Counted from the first letter of the stretch, positions 31,541-41,965 are shown. The stretch: 64,000 nucleotides of DNA from Coenobita brevimanus (GCA_032717465.1 CM064713.1:15831565-15895564), one strand, 5' to 3'. Numbers and translations are program-made. Notes: generated by a model from the letters alone, not told the origin.

Positions 31541-32146
31541 TCTTATATTAGCAAGCCGACTCCGTACCTTCTTTACCCCTGCACGGTTGCTGACACGGGT
31601 TTTATTCGCCTCTGTGTAGAGTACAACTCTCATGTGTGGGGAGGTTCCCCACATAGAGCTCTTCTCAATAGGGTGGAGTCAAAGGCTTTTCGTCTCGTTA
31701 ACTGTCCTCGTCTTACTGGCTTCCTTCAACCTCTGTCTCTTCGCCGCACTGTTGCATCTTTATCTCTTTTCTATCGCTGCTTCAATGGTCACAGCTCATC
31801 TGAACTGTCTGCTTGCATCCCTGGGATCCACCACTACGGCGGGCGCGTAGCACCCGTCTGGCAGCAAACTCTCATCCCTTTGCTGTCCAACTCTCTAATG
31901 CGAGAGTTAACCGTTACTCCCAGTCCTTCATTTATGCAACAGGTCACCTCTGGAACTGTCTCCCTCTGTCTGTATTTCCTGCTACCTGTGATCTCCAGTC
32001 TTTCAAACGCAGTGTGTCCAGGCATCTCGAAATGATCGGATCATGAATTTGGCTCTCGTATTGTTTTTGTTTTTTTACTTGGAAGGTATAGTTTGCGGGC
32101 TCCTGGCCTTTGGTTCCTTCTTCCTAGTATTAAAAAAAAAAAAAAA
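31541..32146 (+). mobile_element. Non-LTR retrotransposon family 2, copy 3 (plus strand, 3' end with poly(A))
   Basis: Same family as 15141-16556, opposite orientation. It covers the C-terminal coding region, with stops and frameshifts, and the full 3' UTR, ending in poly(A) (32132-32146). The 3' UTR phrase ctggcctttggttccttctt recurs as ggcctttggttccttctt at 43564-43581. It lies head to tail against the minus-strand LINE family 3 fragment. Confidence 0.87.
31634..32046 (+). pseudogene. LINE family 2 copy 3, ORF2 C-terminal region
   Basis: Peptide blocks LPLRRTVASLSLFYRCF, SSELSACIPG, VQLSNARVNRYSQSF, LWNCLPLSVFPATCDLQS and SVSRHLEM appear across two frames because of small indels near 31680-31840. 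No complete domain remains. Confidence 0.82.
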
Positions 32147-32228
32147 GCAGTGTATACAGTACATGTTCCGTACCTTCTCACTGATGTGTGTACGGTTGAA
32201 CTTCCTAACATATAATCCCAGTCTGGTC

Positions 32229-32345
<117 letters not shown>

Positions 32346-32463
32346 TGGCACTGAAGGGTTGACATCCTGACCCCTGCCACTCCACCACAACTACCACAAT
32401 CACCACACACACCACCACCACCACTACCACCACCACTTACTCATTCCAGCATAATGGGCTTCT

Positions 32464-32466
<3 letters not shown>

Positions 32467-32538
<72 letters not shown>
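32467..32538. repeat. (CT)n microsatellite
   Basis: About 72 bp uninterrupted CT. Confidence 0.98.
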
Positions 32539-32539
<1 letters not shown>

Positions 32540-32609
32540 ACTGCGCTCTTTGATTAAAATGTCTGTTTAAAATAAGATTGTCATTCATACCCTTCCCAGG
32601 CTTGGTTAC

Positions 32610-32870
32610 AGTGATGATAATAATAATAATAATGATGATGATGATGATGATGGTAATGATAATAGTAATAGTAATAATATAGTCATCATCATCAGTATCA
32701 GTGTCGTCATCATCATCATCATCATCATAATAATAATAATAATAGTAATAATAATCATAATCGTCATCATCATCAGTATCATCATCGTCGTCATCGTAAA
32801 AATAATAATAATAATAATAATAACAAGAACAACAACAACAATAATAGTAATAATAATAATAATAATACCA
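32610..32870. repeat. AAT/ATC/GAT/CAA trinucleotide tract
   Basis: A mosaic of (AAT)n, (GAT)n and (ATC)n blocks; open frames are artefacts. Confidence 0.93.
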
Positions 32871-32879
32871 CCAACAATC

Positions 32880-33135
32880 ACAATACCAATACCAGCCTAA
32901 TCCATTCCCTACTATCATCTCATCATCACTACCTTCATCTCGTGTAACAAATAATACCAAGATAATACCACTCCAGTTCTATCTGTCACACCATCTATCA
33001 CACTCATACCACTATCACCGTCTATCCCACCCCCCTCTCAACTACCACAATCTCCATCAACCACAATCCTGGCTACCACAATCGCCTGCAGGTAAACCCA
33101 TCGCAATTACCACAACTACCACAATTACAGCGCCT
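32880..33135. other. CA-rich sequence, no gene seen
   Basis: A degenerate taccac/caatacc composition without a fixed period. Confidence 0.5.
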
Positions 33136-33154
33136 CAACACTGCTCTTCCCCGC

Positions 33155-33156
<2 letters not shown>

Positions 33157-33200
<44 letters not shown>
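33157..33200. repeat. (CT)n microsatellite
   Basis: Uninterrupted CT. Confidence 0.97.
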
Positions 33201-33203
<3 letters not shown>

Positions 33204-33212
33204 AGTCACCTC

Positions 33213-33244
33213 CAGACGAATTTCCTCAGCTTAGAAGAGACTTA

Positions 33245-33289
<45 letters not shown>

Positions 33290-33383
33290 CCCCTTCAGAA
33301 CGAGGAGCTATTAAAATTCGTCTGGTAGGAAGAATAAATCGCTAAATGGAAGGCGTTGAGTATCGCTGAATAAAATCGTCTAG
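33213..33383 (+). mobile_element. Fold-back MITE family E, copy 1 (with internal (TA)n)
   Basis: The left end cagacgaatttcctcagctt (33213-33232) pairs imperfectly with the right end cgctgaataaaatcgtctag (33364-33383). Inside are (TA)n (33249-33283) and the motif aataaccccttca. Related to 40650-40761. Confidence 0.6.
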
Positions 33384-33384
33384 A

Positions 33385-33450
33385 GATAGCAGGAAGGAAA
33401 AAAAGAGTAACAGGAAGGAAATAAAGAGTAGCAGGAAGGAAATAAAGAGT
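33385..33450 (+). repeat. 21-bp tandem, 3 copies
   Basis: agcaggaaggaaataaagag x3 with one variant (agtaac). Confidence 0.9.
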
Positions 33451-33520
33451 AGATCATCGTAGTGAAGGGGTTGAGGTGTAGACGAAAGATGGCTGGATTG
33501 GACCGTAGACTTTTTCCGTG

Positions 33521-33681
<161 letters not shown>

Positions 33682-33792
33682 ATAAGATAGTGGAGGAAGA
33701 TTGCATACACTAATGGCGGTATTGTAATGGCAGTTTTACCTGACATTACGATAAATAGGCCTACATAAAATATCATTAGTGACGCAAATTTG

Positions 33793-33985
33793 ATAGATAG
33801 ATAGATAAATAGATTGATTGATATAGATAGACAAATACATACATACATTCATACATACATACATACATACATACATACATACATCATACATAAATACGCA
33901 CATACATACATACATACATACATACAAACACACACACATAGAATTAGGTATAGATAGGGTAGTAGATAGATAGATAGATAGACTC
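33793..33985. repeat. (GATA)n and (CATA)n microsatellites
   Basis: GATA, then ACAT/CATA tetranucleotides, then GATA again. Confidence 0.93.
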
Positions 33986-34021
33986 TTCCTTGAATCTATC
34001 AGTGCTTTTCATCCCTCAATT

Positions 34022-34145
34022 TCCAGACGATTTTCTTCATCTTAGAGCTGTCTTTAAGATGGAGGGGGTAGAGAGACACCGAGATTGGTAGATAGATAGA
34101 TAGATAAATAGAGAGAGAGATGCGTCCTCGGGGTGAAGGATTAAT
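34022..34145 (+). mobile_element. MITE family E fragment
   Basis: cagacgattttcttcatctt at the left; ends near cctcggggtgaagg. A GATA microsatellite sits inside (34088-34107). Right terminus not found. Confidence 0.45.
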
Positions 34146-34154
34146 TGCAAAAAA

Positions 34155-34295
34155 AAAATAATAATAAAAAGATGTTGTTTAAGAAAGACGAGATTTATTG
34201 GGTTGTTGTTGTTGTTGTTCTTCTTCTTCTTCATGATCTTCGTCCTCCTCCTCCTCCTCTTCTTCTTCTTCTTCTTCTTCTTCCTCTTCCTCTTC

Positions 34296-34341
<46 letters not shown>

Positions 34342-34375
34342 ACTTCTTCATCTTCTTCTTCTTCTTCTTCTTGGC
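34155..34375. repeat. (GTT)/(CTT)/(CAT) trinucleotide tract
   Basis: Triplet mosaic encoding poly-L/H/F in its frames; not a gene. Confidence 0.94.
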
Positions 34376-34419
34376 CCAGACTCCATAATACACCAATTGA
34401 TGAATATATAAGTGTATGT

Positions 34420-34490
34420 GTGGTGGAGGGGGGAGGGGGAGGGGGTGTATGGGTGAGGGGAGGGGGGAGGGGGAGGGAAGGGGAGAAAAA
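34420..34490 (+). repeat. GGGGA purine tract
   Basis: Short G-rich low-complexity block. Confidence 0.85.
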
Positions 34491-34552
34491 GAAATCAGTG
34501 GTTGTATGTGAGAAGAAGGATTGAGTTAGGGAAGAGAGAGTTTTAAGTTGAT

Positions 34553-34554
34553 GT

Positions 34555-34593
<39 letters not shown>

Positions 34594-34669
34594 GAAATGA
34601 CTGCTCACCGGCACTGTCACACCCCTCTAGTTATCTTGTCACTACTACCCTCTCAACCCCTCACACATC

Positions 34670-34729
<60 letters not shown>

Positions 34730-34932
34730 TACCTCTTCTCTCCTCATCCATCCATCTCTTCTCTTCTCTCTTCTCTTCTCTTCTTTTCTCTTCTTCCTCC
34801 ATCATTTCCTTCCTCCTTCCCGTCTGCATCTCCTCTCCACTCCCCTCTCCTTTCTCTCCTCTCAACCCTCTACCTTTCCCTCCATCCATTCATCCTCTCT
34901 CCTCTTCTTCTTCAGCTGTCTTCATCTGCTGT

Positions 34933-34969
<37 letters not shown>

Positions 34970-35277
34970 CCCCCATAAATGGCTCCTTTCCTCTTCTCTC
35001 CTCCCCTCCTCTCCACTCTCCTCTCCTCTCCTCTCCTCTCCTCTCCTCTCCTCTCCTCTCCTGTCATCTCATCTCCTCTGCTGTCATCTTCCCCCCACTT
35101 TGTCTCTTCTCCATCGTCTCCTATATTTCTTCATTTCCATCTCGCTTCCTCTTCCTCCTCTTTCTTCATACCTCCTCCTCTTCTTCCTCTTCCTCCTCTT
35201 CTCTTCTTCTTTTTCTAACTCTTGTCATTCCTTCTTTAATCTCCCCTCCCCCCCTCCGCTCTCCACGTTTTACTGCC

Positions 35278-35339
<62 letters not shown>

Positions 35340-35890
35340 ATATGTGTCTGTCTGTCCACTTGTTTCAGTATATCTATCTCTCTGTCTATCTATATTCTTG
35401 CTAATCTTTGTCTTAATCTATGTCTCTGTCTTTCTTTCTTTCTTTCATTTTCTTTCTTTCCTCCCTCCCTCCCACTCTATATTTTTCTTCCCTCATCCCC
35501 TCCCTTTCTCGCCCCTGACCCCTCTCCTTGCTCCCTGCCCCCTCCCTTTTAGCCTTACCTTCTCCCTCCCTTCTCCCTGCTGCTTCCTTCTCCTCCCTCC
35601 CCCCTTCTCCCTCCCTTCACTTTCCTTCCCCCCTCCCTTCATCCTCCTCTCACCTCTCCCCTTCTCTCTCCCTCTCCTTTCCCCTCTTTCCTCCCTGCAT
35701 CTCACCCTCACCTCTCTCCACCTACCCCTCCCTTCCCTCCCTGTTCTATCCATCTCCTCCCTACTCCCCTGTCCCTCCTCCTTACCTCCTCCCCCTCTCA
35801 CCTCTCACCCCCACCACCACACCTACCCTCTCCCACGACCCCGCTCCCTCTTCTCTCTCTCTCTCTCTTCCTCTGTTACCCTCCCACTTC
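34553..35890 (+). repeat. (GT)n/(GA)n, then homopyrimidine tract with three (CT)n cores
   Basis: (CT)n at about 34674-34723, 34936-34967 and 35279-35336 lie in C/T-only DNA; (CTCCT)n at about 35015-35060. The 466-codon frame across it is S/L/P-only and rejected. Confidence 0.92.
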
Positions 35891-36235
35891 CTACTTCTCA
35901 TATCTTCACTATTTTTCTTATACTGTTTCCCTTTGCCTTTGGAACTGGAGTATAAAATGATTGTTTTTTTAAGTGCCCATAACCCCTTGTACCTGATGAC
36001 ACACTATCTATCCGTCTATCTATCTATCTATGGGTTTATTGAGACTGTGGTTAGGTTAGGCTGGGATAATCTAGGTTACGTTGTGGTTAGGCTAGGTTGG
36101 GTTGGGTTAAGGTAGGCTAATTTAGATCAGCGCTGAGTAAAGTGTTCCTGTAAATCTTAAGTGTTCAGCTTAATTAACCCCACCTGACGTCAACCTAGAG
36201 TATCCCAGCCTATCCTTACCTATCTATCTATCTAT
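35891..36235. other. No gene; GGTTA-like and TATC repeats
   Basis: TATC runs (36006-36030, 36221-36240) and a degenerate ggttagg/ggttggg patch (36049-36120). The patch resembles the arthropod telomere unit TTAGG but is too irregular to call telomeric. Confidence 0.55.
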
Positions 36236-36315
36236 CTATAGCCCGACGCCCTAATCCCGCAAAGGGTGGCCGCAGACAAAACGCCTCCAAGTCACTCTGT
36301 CACCCACCGTTTGAC
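36236..36315 (-). mobile_element. SINE-like family C tail, copy 1
   Basis: On the minus strand: ttggaggcgttttgtctgcg, gccaccctttgcgggattag, ggcgtcgggc. Same tail as 48590-48665 and 39840-39905. Confidence 0.65.
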
Positions 36316-36479
36316 TACCCTCCCCCCAACTCACCCCCCCCTCCCTTACCGCACCTTCAAATAACCCCACCCACATCAATCCAACCCATTTCACACCCAT
36401 TTCAGGATTTGAGTATTTCATAACATCACTGCTTACACAAATTTACTGTAACACATATATATATTTAATTCCATATCAT

Positions 36480-36600
36480 CTAATTTGAGTTTAACATTCC
36501 TTTTTTTTTTTACATTATTTTTTTTTCGGCAGGTAAAAATTTTGATTGTGTTTTTTAAAAGTTTATGCATATTTGAGATTGCCCCTAACCCCTTCAGGCC
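36480..36600. other. T-rich sequence, no gene seen
   Basis: Poly(T) runs; ends with the dispersed phrase aaccccttca. Confidence 0.4.
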
Positions 36601-36621
36601 GATGAGGTACGTACTTTGATA

Positions 36622-36795
36622 TAGGTAGATTGACTGATGGATGGGTAGATAGATAGGTAGATAGATTCATTGATTGATAGGTAGATAGTGATAGATAGGT
36701 AGATGGACTGATAGATTGATAGGTAGGTAGATAGAATAATAGATAAATAGACAAATAAATAGGTAAATAGATAGATAGATAAATAGATAGATAGT
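36622..36795. repeat. (GATA)-like degenerate microsatellite
   Basis: GATAGGTAGATTGAT variants. Confidence 0.9.
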
Positions 36796-36889
36796 CCTGC
36801 CACCACCAAACTTGTTCATAACATATCTATATCCTTTTTGTATCTTTTTTTTTCTCTCGAGTACCTTCAACCCGAGGACGTAATCTGTG

Positions 36890-37080
36890 CCCGTATTCTC
36901 GTCGGGTAAGGAAGCTCCTTAACACCTCTTCTGTAGCGATTTATTTTTGGATACGGCCAGTTATTATCCTTTTGTACGTTTTCTTTGCAGAGTTTGGCGA
37001 TATGAGAATGATTTGTGTAACACGGGGAAGGATAGTAAGGTGAAATAAGCAAAATAAGTCGCATAGGAAAAGGTGTTTGG
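36890..37080 (+). mobile_element. Fold-back MITE family A, copy 3
   Basis: Full left terminus (cgtattctcgtcgggtaagg, ctccttaacacctcttctgt, agcgatttatttttgg), internal gcagagtttggcgatatg, and right terminus (aaaataagtcgcataggaaa, ggtgttt). The right terminus runs directly into a tandem array of itself. Confidence 0.85.
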
Positions 37081-37480
37081 GAGGAGGAGAGTAAGGTGTA
37101 ATAAGCAAAATAAGTCGTCTAGGAAGAGGTGTTAGGGAATAGAAGGACAGTAAGGTGTAATAAGCAAAATAAGTCGCTTAGGAAAATTTGTTGAGAAGGA
37201 GGAGAGTAAGATGTAATAAGCAAAATAAGTTGCTTAGGAAAAGGCGTTAGGGAGGAGAAGGAGATTGAAGTGTAATAAGCAAAATAAGTCGCTTAGGAAA
37301 TGGCGTTAGGGAGGAGAAGGAGAGTAAGATGTAATAAGCAAAATAAGTCGCTTAGGAAAAGGTGTTTGGGAGGAAGGTGTAAGAAGCAAAATAAGTTGTG
37401 TAGGAAGAGATGTTAGGGAGGAGGAAAACAGTAAGGTCTAATAAGGAAAATAAATCGCTTAGGAGAAAATGTTAGTGAGA
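37030..37480 (+). repeat. Tandem array made from the MITE family A right terminus
   Basis: About eight units of 49-59 bp, each with gtaaggtgtaataagcaaaa, taagtcgcttaggaaaaggt and gttagggagg. Unit starts (gtaag) lie at about 37035, 37091, 37150, 37206, 37265, 37324, 37375 and 37431. The first unit is the terminus of the MITE at 36890-37080, so the array grew from a transposon end. Confidence 0.88.
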
Positions 37481-37724
37481 TGATGGTCCCAAATATAACT
37501 GAATCTTACCATCAGGAGATTAAATATTACGAATAATATAGGCTTCGTTTTTTTACTGTTAAATTTTCATGTATATTAAAAAAACTTATTTATTTATTTA
37601 TTTTTTTTTGGATAATATCGGAACCCTATGAACTAGATTACATATTTGATTATTTTTATTTTTATTATTTTTTTCTTCCTGTAGACGATTTTCTAAAACT
37701 TGTTCATAATGTTTTCAATTTTTA

Positions 37725-37755
<31 letters not shown>

Positions 37756-37970
37756 TTTTTTTTTTTTTTTTTTTATAAGAAAATATGGAGTGTTTTTTAG
37801 AGCAAGTCCTTTATATAATACTCTTCTTCGCACTGAAAAGTTTTATATACGTTACTTATATATTAAAATTGTTTATTCATATAGCACTCTTTTTCATTTA
37901 TTAAAATTATATGATATTAATAGCCAAGGGATAATTTGGAGCGATTACGTCATTATATAAAATTCTCTCC
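37481..37970. other. AT-rich sequence, no gene seen
   Basis: TTTA, ATT and poly(T) runs (37585-37607, 37724-37773); contains tagacgattttct (family E end) at 37682. Confidence 0.5.
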
Positions 37971-37975
37971 ATGTA

Positions 37976-38075
37976 TCTTTTGCCAAACGCTGTAATCTCG
38001 TAACGGGTGGCCACAAACAAATCGCCTCCATGTCGCCCCCTCCCCCTCCATTTCACTGCACTGCTCCCAGCTCAC
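37976..38075 (-). mobile_element. SINE-like family C tail, copy 2
   Basis: Minus strand: gacatggaggcgatttgttt, gtggccacccgttacgagat, tacagcgtttggcaa. Confidence 0.65.
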
Positions 38076-38156
38076 ACCTAAAATTACTACTTTTATAATG
38101 GCCATTTTTATCTGAAGCATCTTGGTTTTTATGTATGTTTCCTGTCTGGCCCGTAT

Positions 38157-38542
38157 GAAGCTCCCTAACACCATTTTCTCAGCGATTTATTTTGATTATT
38201 ACACCGTACTGTTCTTCTCCTAACGCCATTTCCTAAACGATTTATTTTGATTGTTACCCCATTGTGTCCTCCTCCCTAACACCATTTCCTAAGCTGTTTA
38301 TTTTTATTATTACCCCTGACTGTCTTATTCTGTAATGTATTCATCCTTCTAACATCGCCATACTCTGCATAAATAACGTACAAAAGGATATTAACCAACC
38401 ACACCCAAAAATAAATCGCTAAGGAAGAGGTGTTAGGGAGCTTCATTAACCGACACCTTACCGAAGGAAATTAACCACCCGTATCCAAAATCAATCGCTA
38501 AGGGAGAGGTGTTAGTGAGCTTCTTTAACCGACGAGAATACG
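38157..38542 (-). mobile_element. Fold-back MITE family A, copy 4, both termini multiplied
   Basis: The left side carries three successive copies (starts about 38161, 38218, 38275; 55-57 bp apart) of the ctaacaccatttcctaagcg, atttattttgattattac terminus. The internal block is cgccatactctgcataaata. The right side carries two copies of the other terminus (about 38395-38448 and 38470-38540). Confidence 0.85.
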
Positions 38543-38555
38543 AGTCTTTTGTCCG

Positions 38556-38769
38556 TATTCCTGTCTGTTAATGAGGTTCTTAACACCACTTCCTGAGCGA
38601 TTTATTTTTATTATTACACCTCTCTTTGTGTAATTTAAATCTTTCGAACGTCACCATACTCTGCATAAATAACATACAAAAGGATATTAACCAGCCGTAT
38701 CCAAAAATAAATCGCAAAGGAAGAGGTGTTTGGGAACTTCCTTCACATACGAGAATTCCGCCCGTAATC
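38556..38769 (-). mobile_element. Fold-back MITE family A, copy 5
   Basis: Terminus ccgtattcctgtctgttaat through aacaccacttcctgagcgat, internal caccatactctgcataaata, right ccaaaaataaatcgcaaagg, aagaggtgtt. Complete, directly next to copy 4. Confidence 0.83.
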
Positions 38770-38812
38770 CTTAGGTTATTATCTTCCTTTGTATATCGCT
38801 ATTTTCCTGTTA

Positions 38813-39170
38813 GAATTAGAGATGTTAGAATTAGATTAGGTGTTAGAATTAGATGGTAGAATTAGAGGTGTTAGAATTAGATTAGGTGTTAGAATTAGAG
38901 ATGTTAGAATTAGATTAGGTGTTAGAATTAGAGATGTTAGAATTAGATTAGGTGTTAAAATTAGATGGTAGAATTAGAGGTGTTAGAATTAGATGTTAGA
39001 ATTAGATTAGGTATTAGAATTTGATTGGATGTTAGAATTGGATTAGGTGTTAGAATTAGATTAGGTATTAGAATTAGATTGGGTGTTAGAATTGGATGTT
39101 AGAATTAGATTAGGTATTAGAATTGGATTGGATGTTAGAATTAGATTAGATGTTAGAATTAGGTGTTTGT
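38813..39170 (+). repeat. Degenerate minisatellite gttagaattagatta
   Basis: Roughly 18-bp units made of gttagaattaga plus ttaggt or tg extensions; units switch between short and long forms. Confidence 0.92.
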
Positions 39171-39230
39171 AGTCTTTACCCCGCCATGTTAGGAACGTCC
39201 TTTATTTTTCCTGTTTCTTCTCTTAATTTC

Positions 39231-39428
39231 CCGCTCGTTAAGGAAGCTCCTTAACACCTTTTCCGTAGCGATTTATTTTTGGATGCGGGTGGTTAATGTC
39301 ATTTTGTACGTTATTTATGCAAAGTACGGCGATGTACGAAGAATTAAATCACACAGAAGTGGACAGTGTGGTGGAAAAATTAAATCGCTTAGAAAAAGGT
39401 GTTAGGGAGCTTCCCCAACCGACGAGAA
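39231..39428 (+). mobile_element. Fold-back MITE family A, copy 6
   Basis: Complete: left ctcgttaaggaagctcctta, right gttagggagcttccccaacc. The termini are inverted repeats of about 55 bp; internal gcaaagtacggcgatgt. Confidence 0.85.
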
Positions 39429-39439
39429 AATATTAGGAG

Positions 39440-39785
39440 AAATTCTTTTGAAGTGGTCTGGCCCAGTGGAGAGGATGGAGAATGAGAGACTGACTAGGAG
39501 AGGTGGAGGGGGAGACTGGGGATGAGATGGAGGAATAGGAAAAAAAAATGGTTTGAACTTGTGGAGTGGAAGGAGAAGGAGAGACTGACGAGGAGAGTTG
39601 GAGAGGAAGGAGAATGAGAGACTGAGCAGGAGAGGTGGAGGGAGAGACCGAGGATGAGATGAAGGAATAAAAGTACTCTGAGGTGATTTGGCCCAGTGGA
39701 GAGAATGGGGAGTAAGAGACTGACTAGGAGAGGTGGAGGCGGAGACCGAGAATGAAATGGAGGGATGCGATGGAGAGGTATATGA
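39440..39785 (+). repeat. Long-unit degenerate tandem (about 95-125 bp)
   Basis: About three units share ggcccagtggagagaatgg, gagactgactaggagaggtg and gagatgaaggaata. Not coding. Confidence 0.8.
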
Positions 39786-39825
39786 AAGTAGATGGTGTGA
39801 GTTGGAGAGACGGCGATCAGATGGC

Positions 39826-39915
39826 AGGGGACCGCGTGACATGGAGGCGCTTTGTTTGTGGCCACCCATTGCGGGATTGAGGCGTCTGGAGATGGATGGA
39901 ATGATAGGTAGATAG
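39826..39915 (+). mobile_element. SINE-like family C tail, copy 3
   Basis: gacatggaggcgctttgttt, gtggccacccattgcgggat, tgaggcgtctgg, then gatggatgg. Confidence 0.65.
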
Positions 39916-39954
39916 TATTAACCAGTATTGTCACTTGTTAAATAAAAAATGTAA

Positions 39955-40045
39955 ATAATAAAAATAATAATAATAATGATAATGAAAATGATAACGCTAC
40001 TACTACTACTAAAAATAATAATAATAATAATAATAATAATAATTT
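39955..40045. repeat. (AAT)/(ACT) trinucleotide repeats
   Basis: AATAATA blocks with an ACT island. Confidence 0.93.
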
Positions 40046-40159
40046 GATGGAAGGTGATTGGTGTGGGAACGAGGGGATGAATCATTGAAAGAAATTGCCG
40101 GAAGGTGTAAACGAGTCTTATTATTTATTTATTTATTTTTATTTTTTATTTTTTTTAGG

Positions 40160-40649
40160 TATACATTGTGGTTCGTATAATTAAAACACTCCTTCCTATC
40201 CGGCCGATTTTTCTTATTGTTGGGACGGCTGAGTGAAAATTATCGATATCAACCTTGCACTATTTTCTACCCCCACTGTCACGCCCATACCGGCAGACTG
40301 AGCCAAGTAAGTGTCTAGTGCAGGGCTATTTACGTACCACCCTCTATAATTTGTGGAGAGATTATAAAGGACTTTGTATTGTAACTCCATTCTGCGTTTT
40401 AAACAAGAGATAGTGATATAGAGAGATTATTGATAGGAGAGAGGCGTGGTGTGAGGTGATGTATGAGGAAGAAGGATTTTGGTAACTAGTGCCTATCGAC
40501 CGCACGAGAGCTAAGGCAGTCAGTTTTTTCCTGGTCCCAGTGTTCCCCTAGAATACGATCCTGTGTCCTAATTTTGCTGATAAGAGGGACATAGGGAAGA
40601 TAGGAGATGTAGGAGTGGAGGCAAAGACTAAGCTTATTCTGGCCACCAC
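40160..40649. other. Single-copy-looking sequence, no gene seen
   Basis: No splice-flanked frame or known repeat; lies about 500 bp upstream of the candidate promoter. Confidence 0.45.
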
Positions 40650-40761
40650 CAGACGATTTTACTCAGCTTACGAGAGGGCTGTGGTAGTGAAGGGGTTATT
40701 GAAGGCTGTATGTAAGCCCTTTAGCTCAAAAAATCTCCCCTAAGCTGAGTAGAATCGTCTG
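40650..40761. mobile_element. Fold-back MITE family E, copy 2
   Basis: 112 bp with terminal inverted repeats of 21 bp (40650-40670 and 40741-40761) that differ at one position; the left one contains AGACGATTTTACTCAGCTTA. No coding capacity. Also contains gaaggggttatt. Target-site duplication not evident. Confidence 0.75.
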
Positions 40762-41019
40762 AAGATGCGTGGAATAGAGGAGGATGGAGCCACGGAAGGT
40801 AAGGAAATCCTGGAACGAAAGATGGGGGCGAAAGATGGGGGCGAAAAAATCAAGTGAGATGAGTGGTATGACTCAGATGAAGCGGTTTCCTGCACAGAAG
40901 CACACTGCGTAGATGGTCCCCGGATTTTTTTGGGTTGCATGTTGCAGGAGTCCACGTCGCGCTCGCTTGCAACCAAGAACAAAACAAAAGCGTTCAACCC
41001 CGTCTGAGTTGGAGGAGGT

Positions 41020-41153
41020 GGGCGGGGCGAGGGGTCCTTCGGCGCGTCCTATTGGTACGTGAGTAGCCGCCAACCCACGCGACAGGGGGCGGAGTCACGC
41101 GGCGCCGGCCAATGGGGATCGTGGCGTGGTAGGGGCGGGCGGGGCTTATCAGT
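41020..41153 (+). promoter_or_regulatory. Candidate GC-rich promoter with CCAAT and GC boxes
   Basis: GC boxes at 41020-41028 (gggcggggc), 41085-41094 and 41132-41145; reverse CCAAT (ATTGG, 41051-41055) and forward CCAAT (41109-41113). An arthropod-type initiator TCAGTG lies at 41149-41154. No TATA box. It is the only GC-rich, CpG-containing segment in the window. The start site is inferred. Confidence 0.6.
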
Positions 41154-41795
41154 GTTTGTGGGCGGGACGAAGGCGATAACACAGCGACTTGGGAGATAAT
41201 CGCGCCTTCGGACAGTCCCTGGGAACCTGTTGTCGTGGGTAGCTGGTGACGGCCTCCCATCTCGCCACCCTCAACCAACATTCCCGCACACCTATCAACA
41301 TTCCCAGAGAGATACAACTACCAACATTCCCAGCGAGCTATAAACATTCCCAGAGCAGTTATCATTCAGCTGCGATAAGGTGAAGGCGCTGTGATCTGCC
41401 CTGCTATTGCGTTCATCGGGATCAATCCATATTCCCAGACAATCGGAAATATTATTACTATTTGCTGCCATCGGACATGCCACCACCACTACCAACTACG
41501 TCAGTGTGATTCCTACCAAGTCCTACCAACTGTCCTACCAATATTAGTGAAAACAGTAATCAGACGGTGAAGTGTGCAGAGAAAGGAAATTAACAGAACA
41601 GTAGTGTGCGTTGCAAGCTGGAGGTGGTATCGTGGTGGTTGTAGTCGTTGTTGTTTGTGATGGTGCAGTAGTGCCACGCCATACCCACTGTTTATTATGG
41701 TGCTGGAGTGGACTGAGTCTCCCATCCACCACCACAACAACCACCACCACCATCTTGACAATATGGCCTCACACCTGCAGTACACAGACGACCAG
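41151..41795 (+). other. Candidate first exon (leader plus start of coding region)
   Basis: The proposed exon runs from the initiator to a consensus donor CAG|GTAAGT at 41795/41796. The 5' leader contains four acattccca-type repeats (41278-41355) and several upstream ATGs or short frames, which could dampen translation. Extent and transcript are inferred. Confidence 0.5.
41697..41795 (+). CDS. Unrecognised protein, N-terminal coding exon (33 codons, partial)
   Basis: ATG at 41697 (A at -3, G at +4) follows an in-frame stop at 41658-41660 and opens 33 codons to a phase-0 splice donor. The peptide begins MVLEWTESPIHHHNN, has a His/Asn run (HHHNNHHHH) and ends MASHLQYTDDQ. The second Met (41763-41765) also has a good context and may be the real start, giving an 11-residue N-terminus in this exon. 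His-rich N-termini occur in many arthropod transcription factors, but no family is recognised. No matching next exon was found to 64000, so the first intron may be longer than 22 kb. Confidence 0.45.
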
Positions 41796-41823
41796 GTAAG
41801 TGCCAGTGGACCTCAGATTACCT

Positions 41824-41856
<33 letters not shown>

Positions 41857-41857
<1 letters not shown>

Positions 41858-41965
41858 CCTGCGTGTCAACAAGTGGATTGGCGGAGGGTTAGTGCCCCTT
41901 CCCGTAAAACAACTAACTCTTTGACAAACGCCCACCCCTTTCTGGTTTATGGTGTCTGACTATAG

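Noticed and set aside
34555..35955. 466-codon plus-strand gene
   Set aside because: Almost only S, L, P and F from C/T-rich low-complexity DNA; no domain and no balanced composition.
36049..36122. Interstitial telomere (TTAGG)n
   Set aside because: Only two adjacent exact units; the rest is irregular ggttggg/ggctagg. (gtaggg)n at 21019 and 54372 is also not the arthropod unit.
40740..40997. Minus-strand gene reading away from the GC-rich promoter
   Set aside because: Begins at a non-ATG codon and overlaps MITE family E; no splice or domain support.
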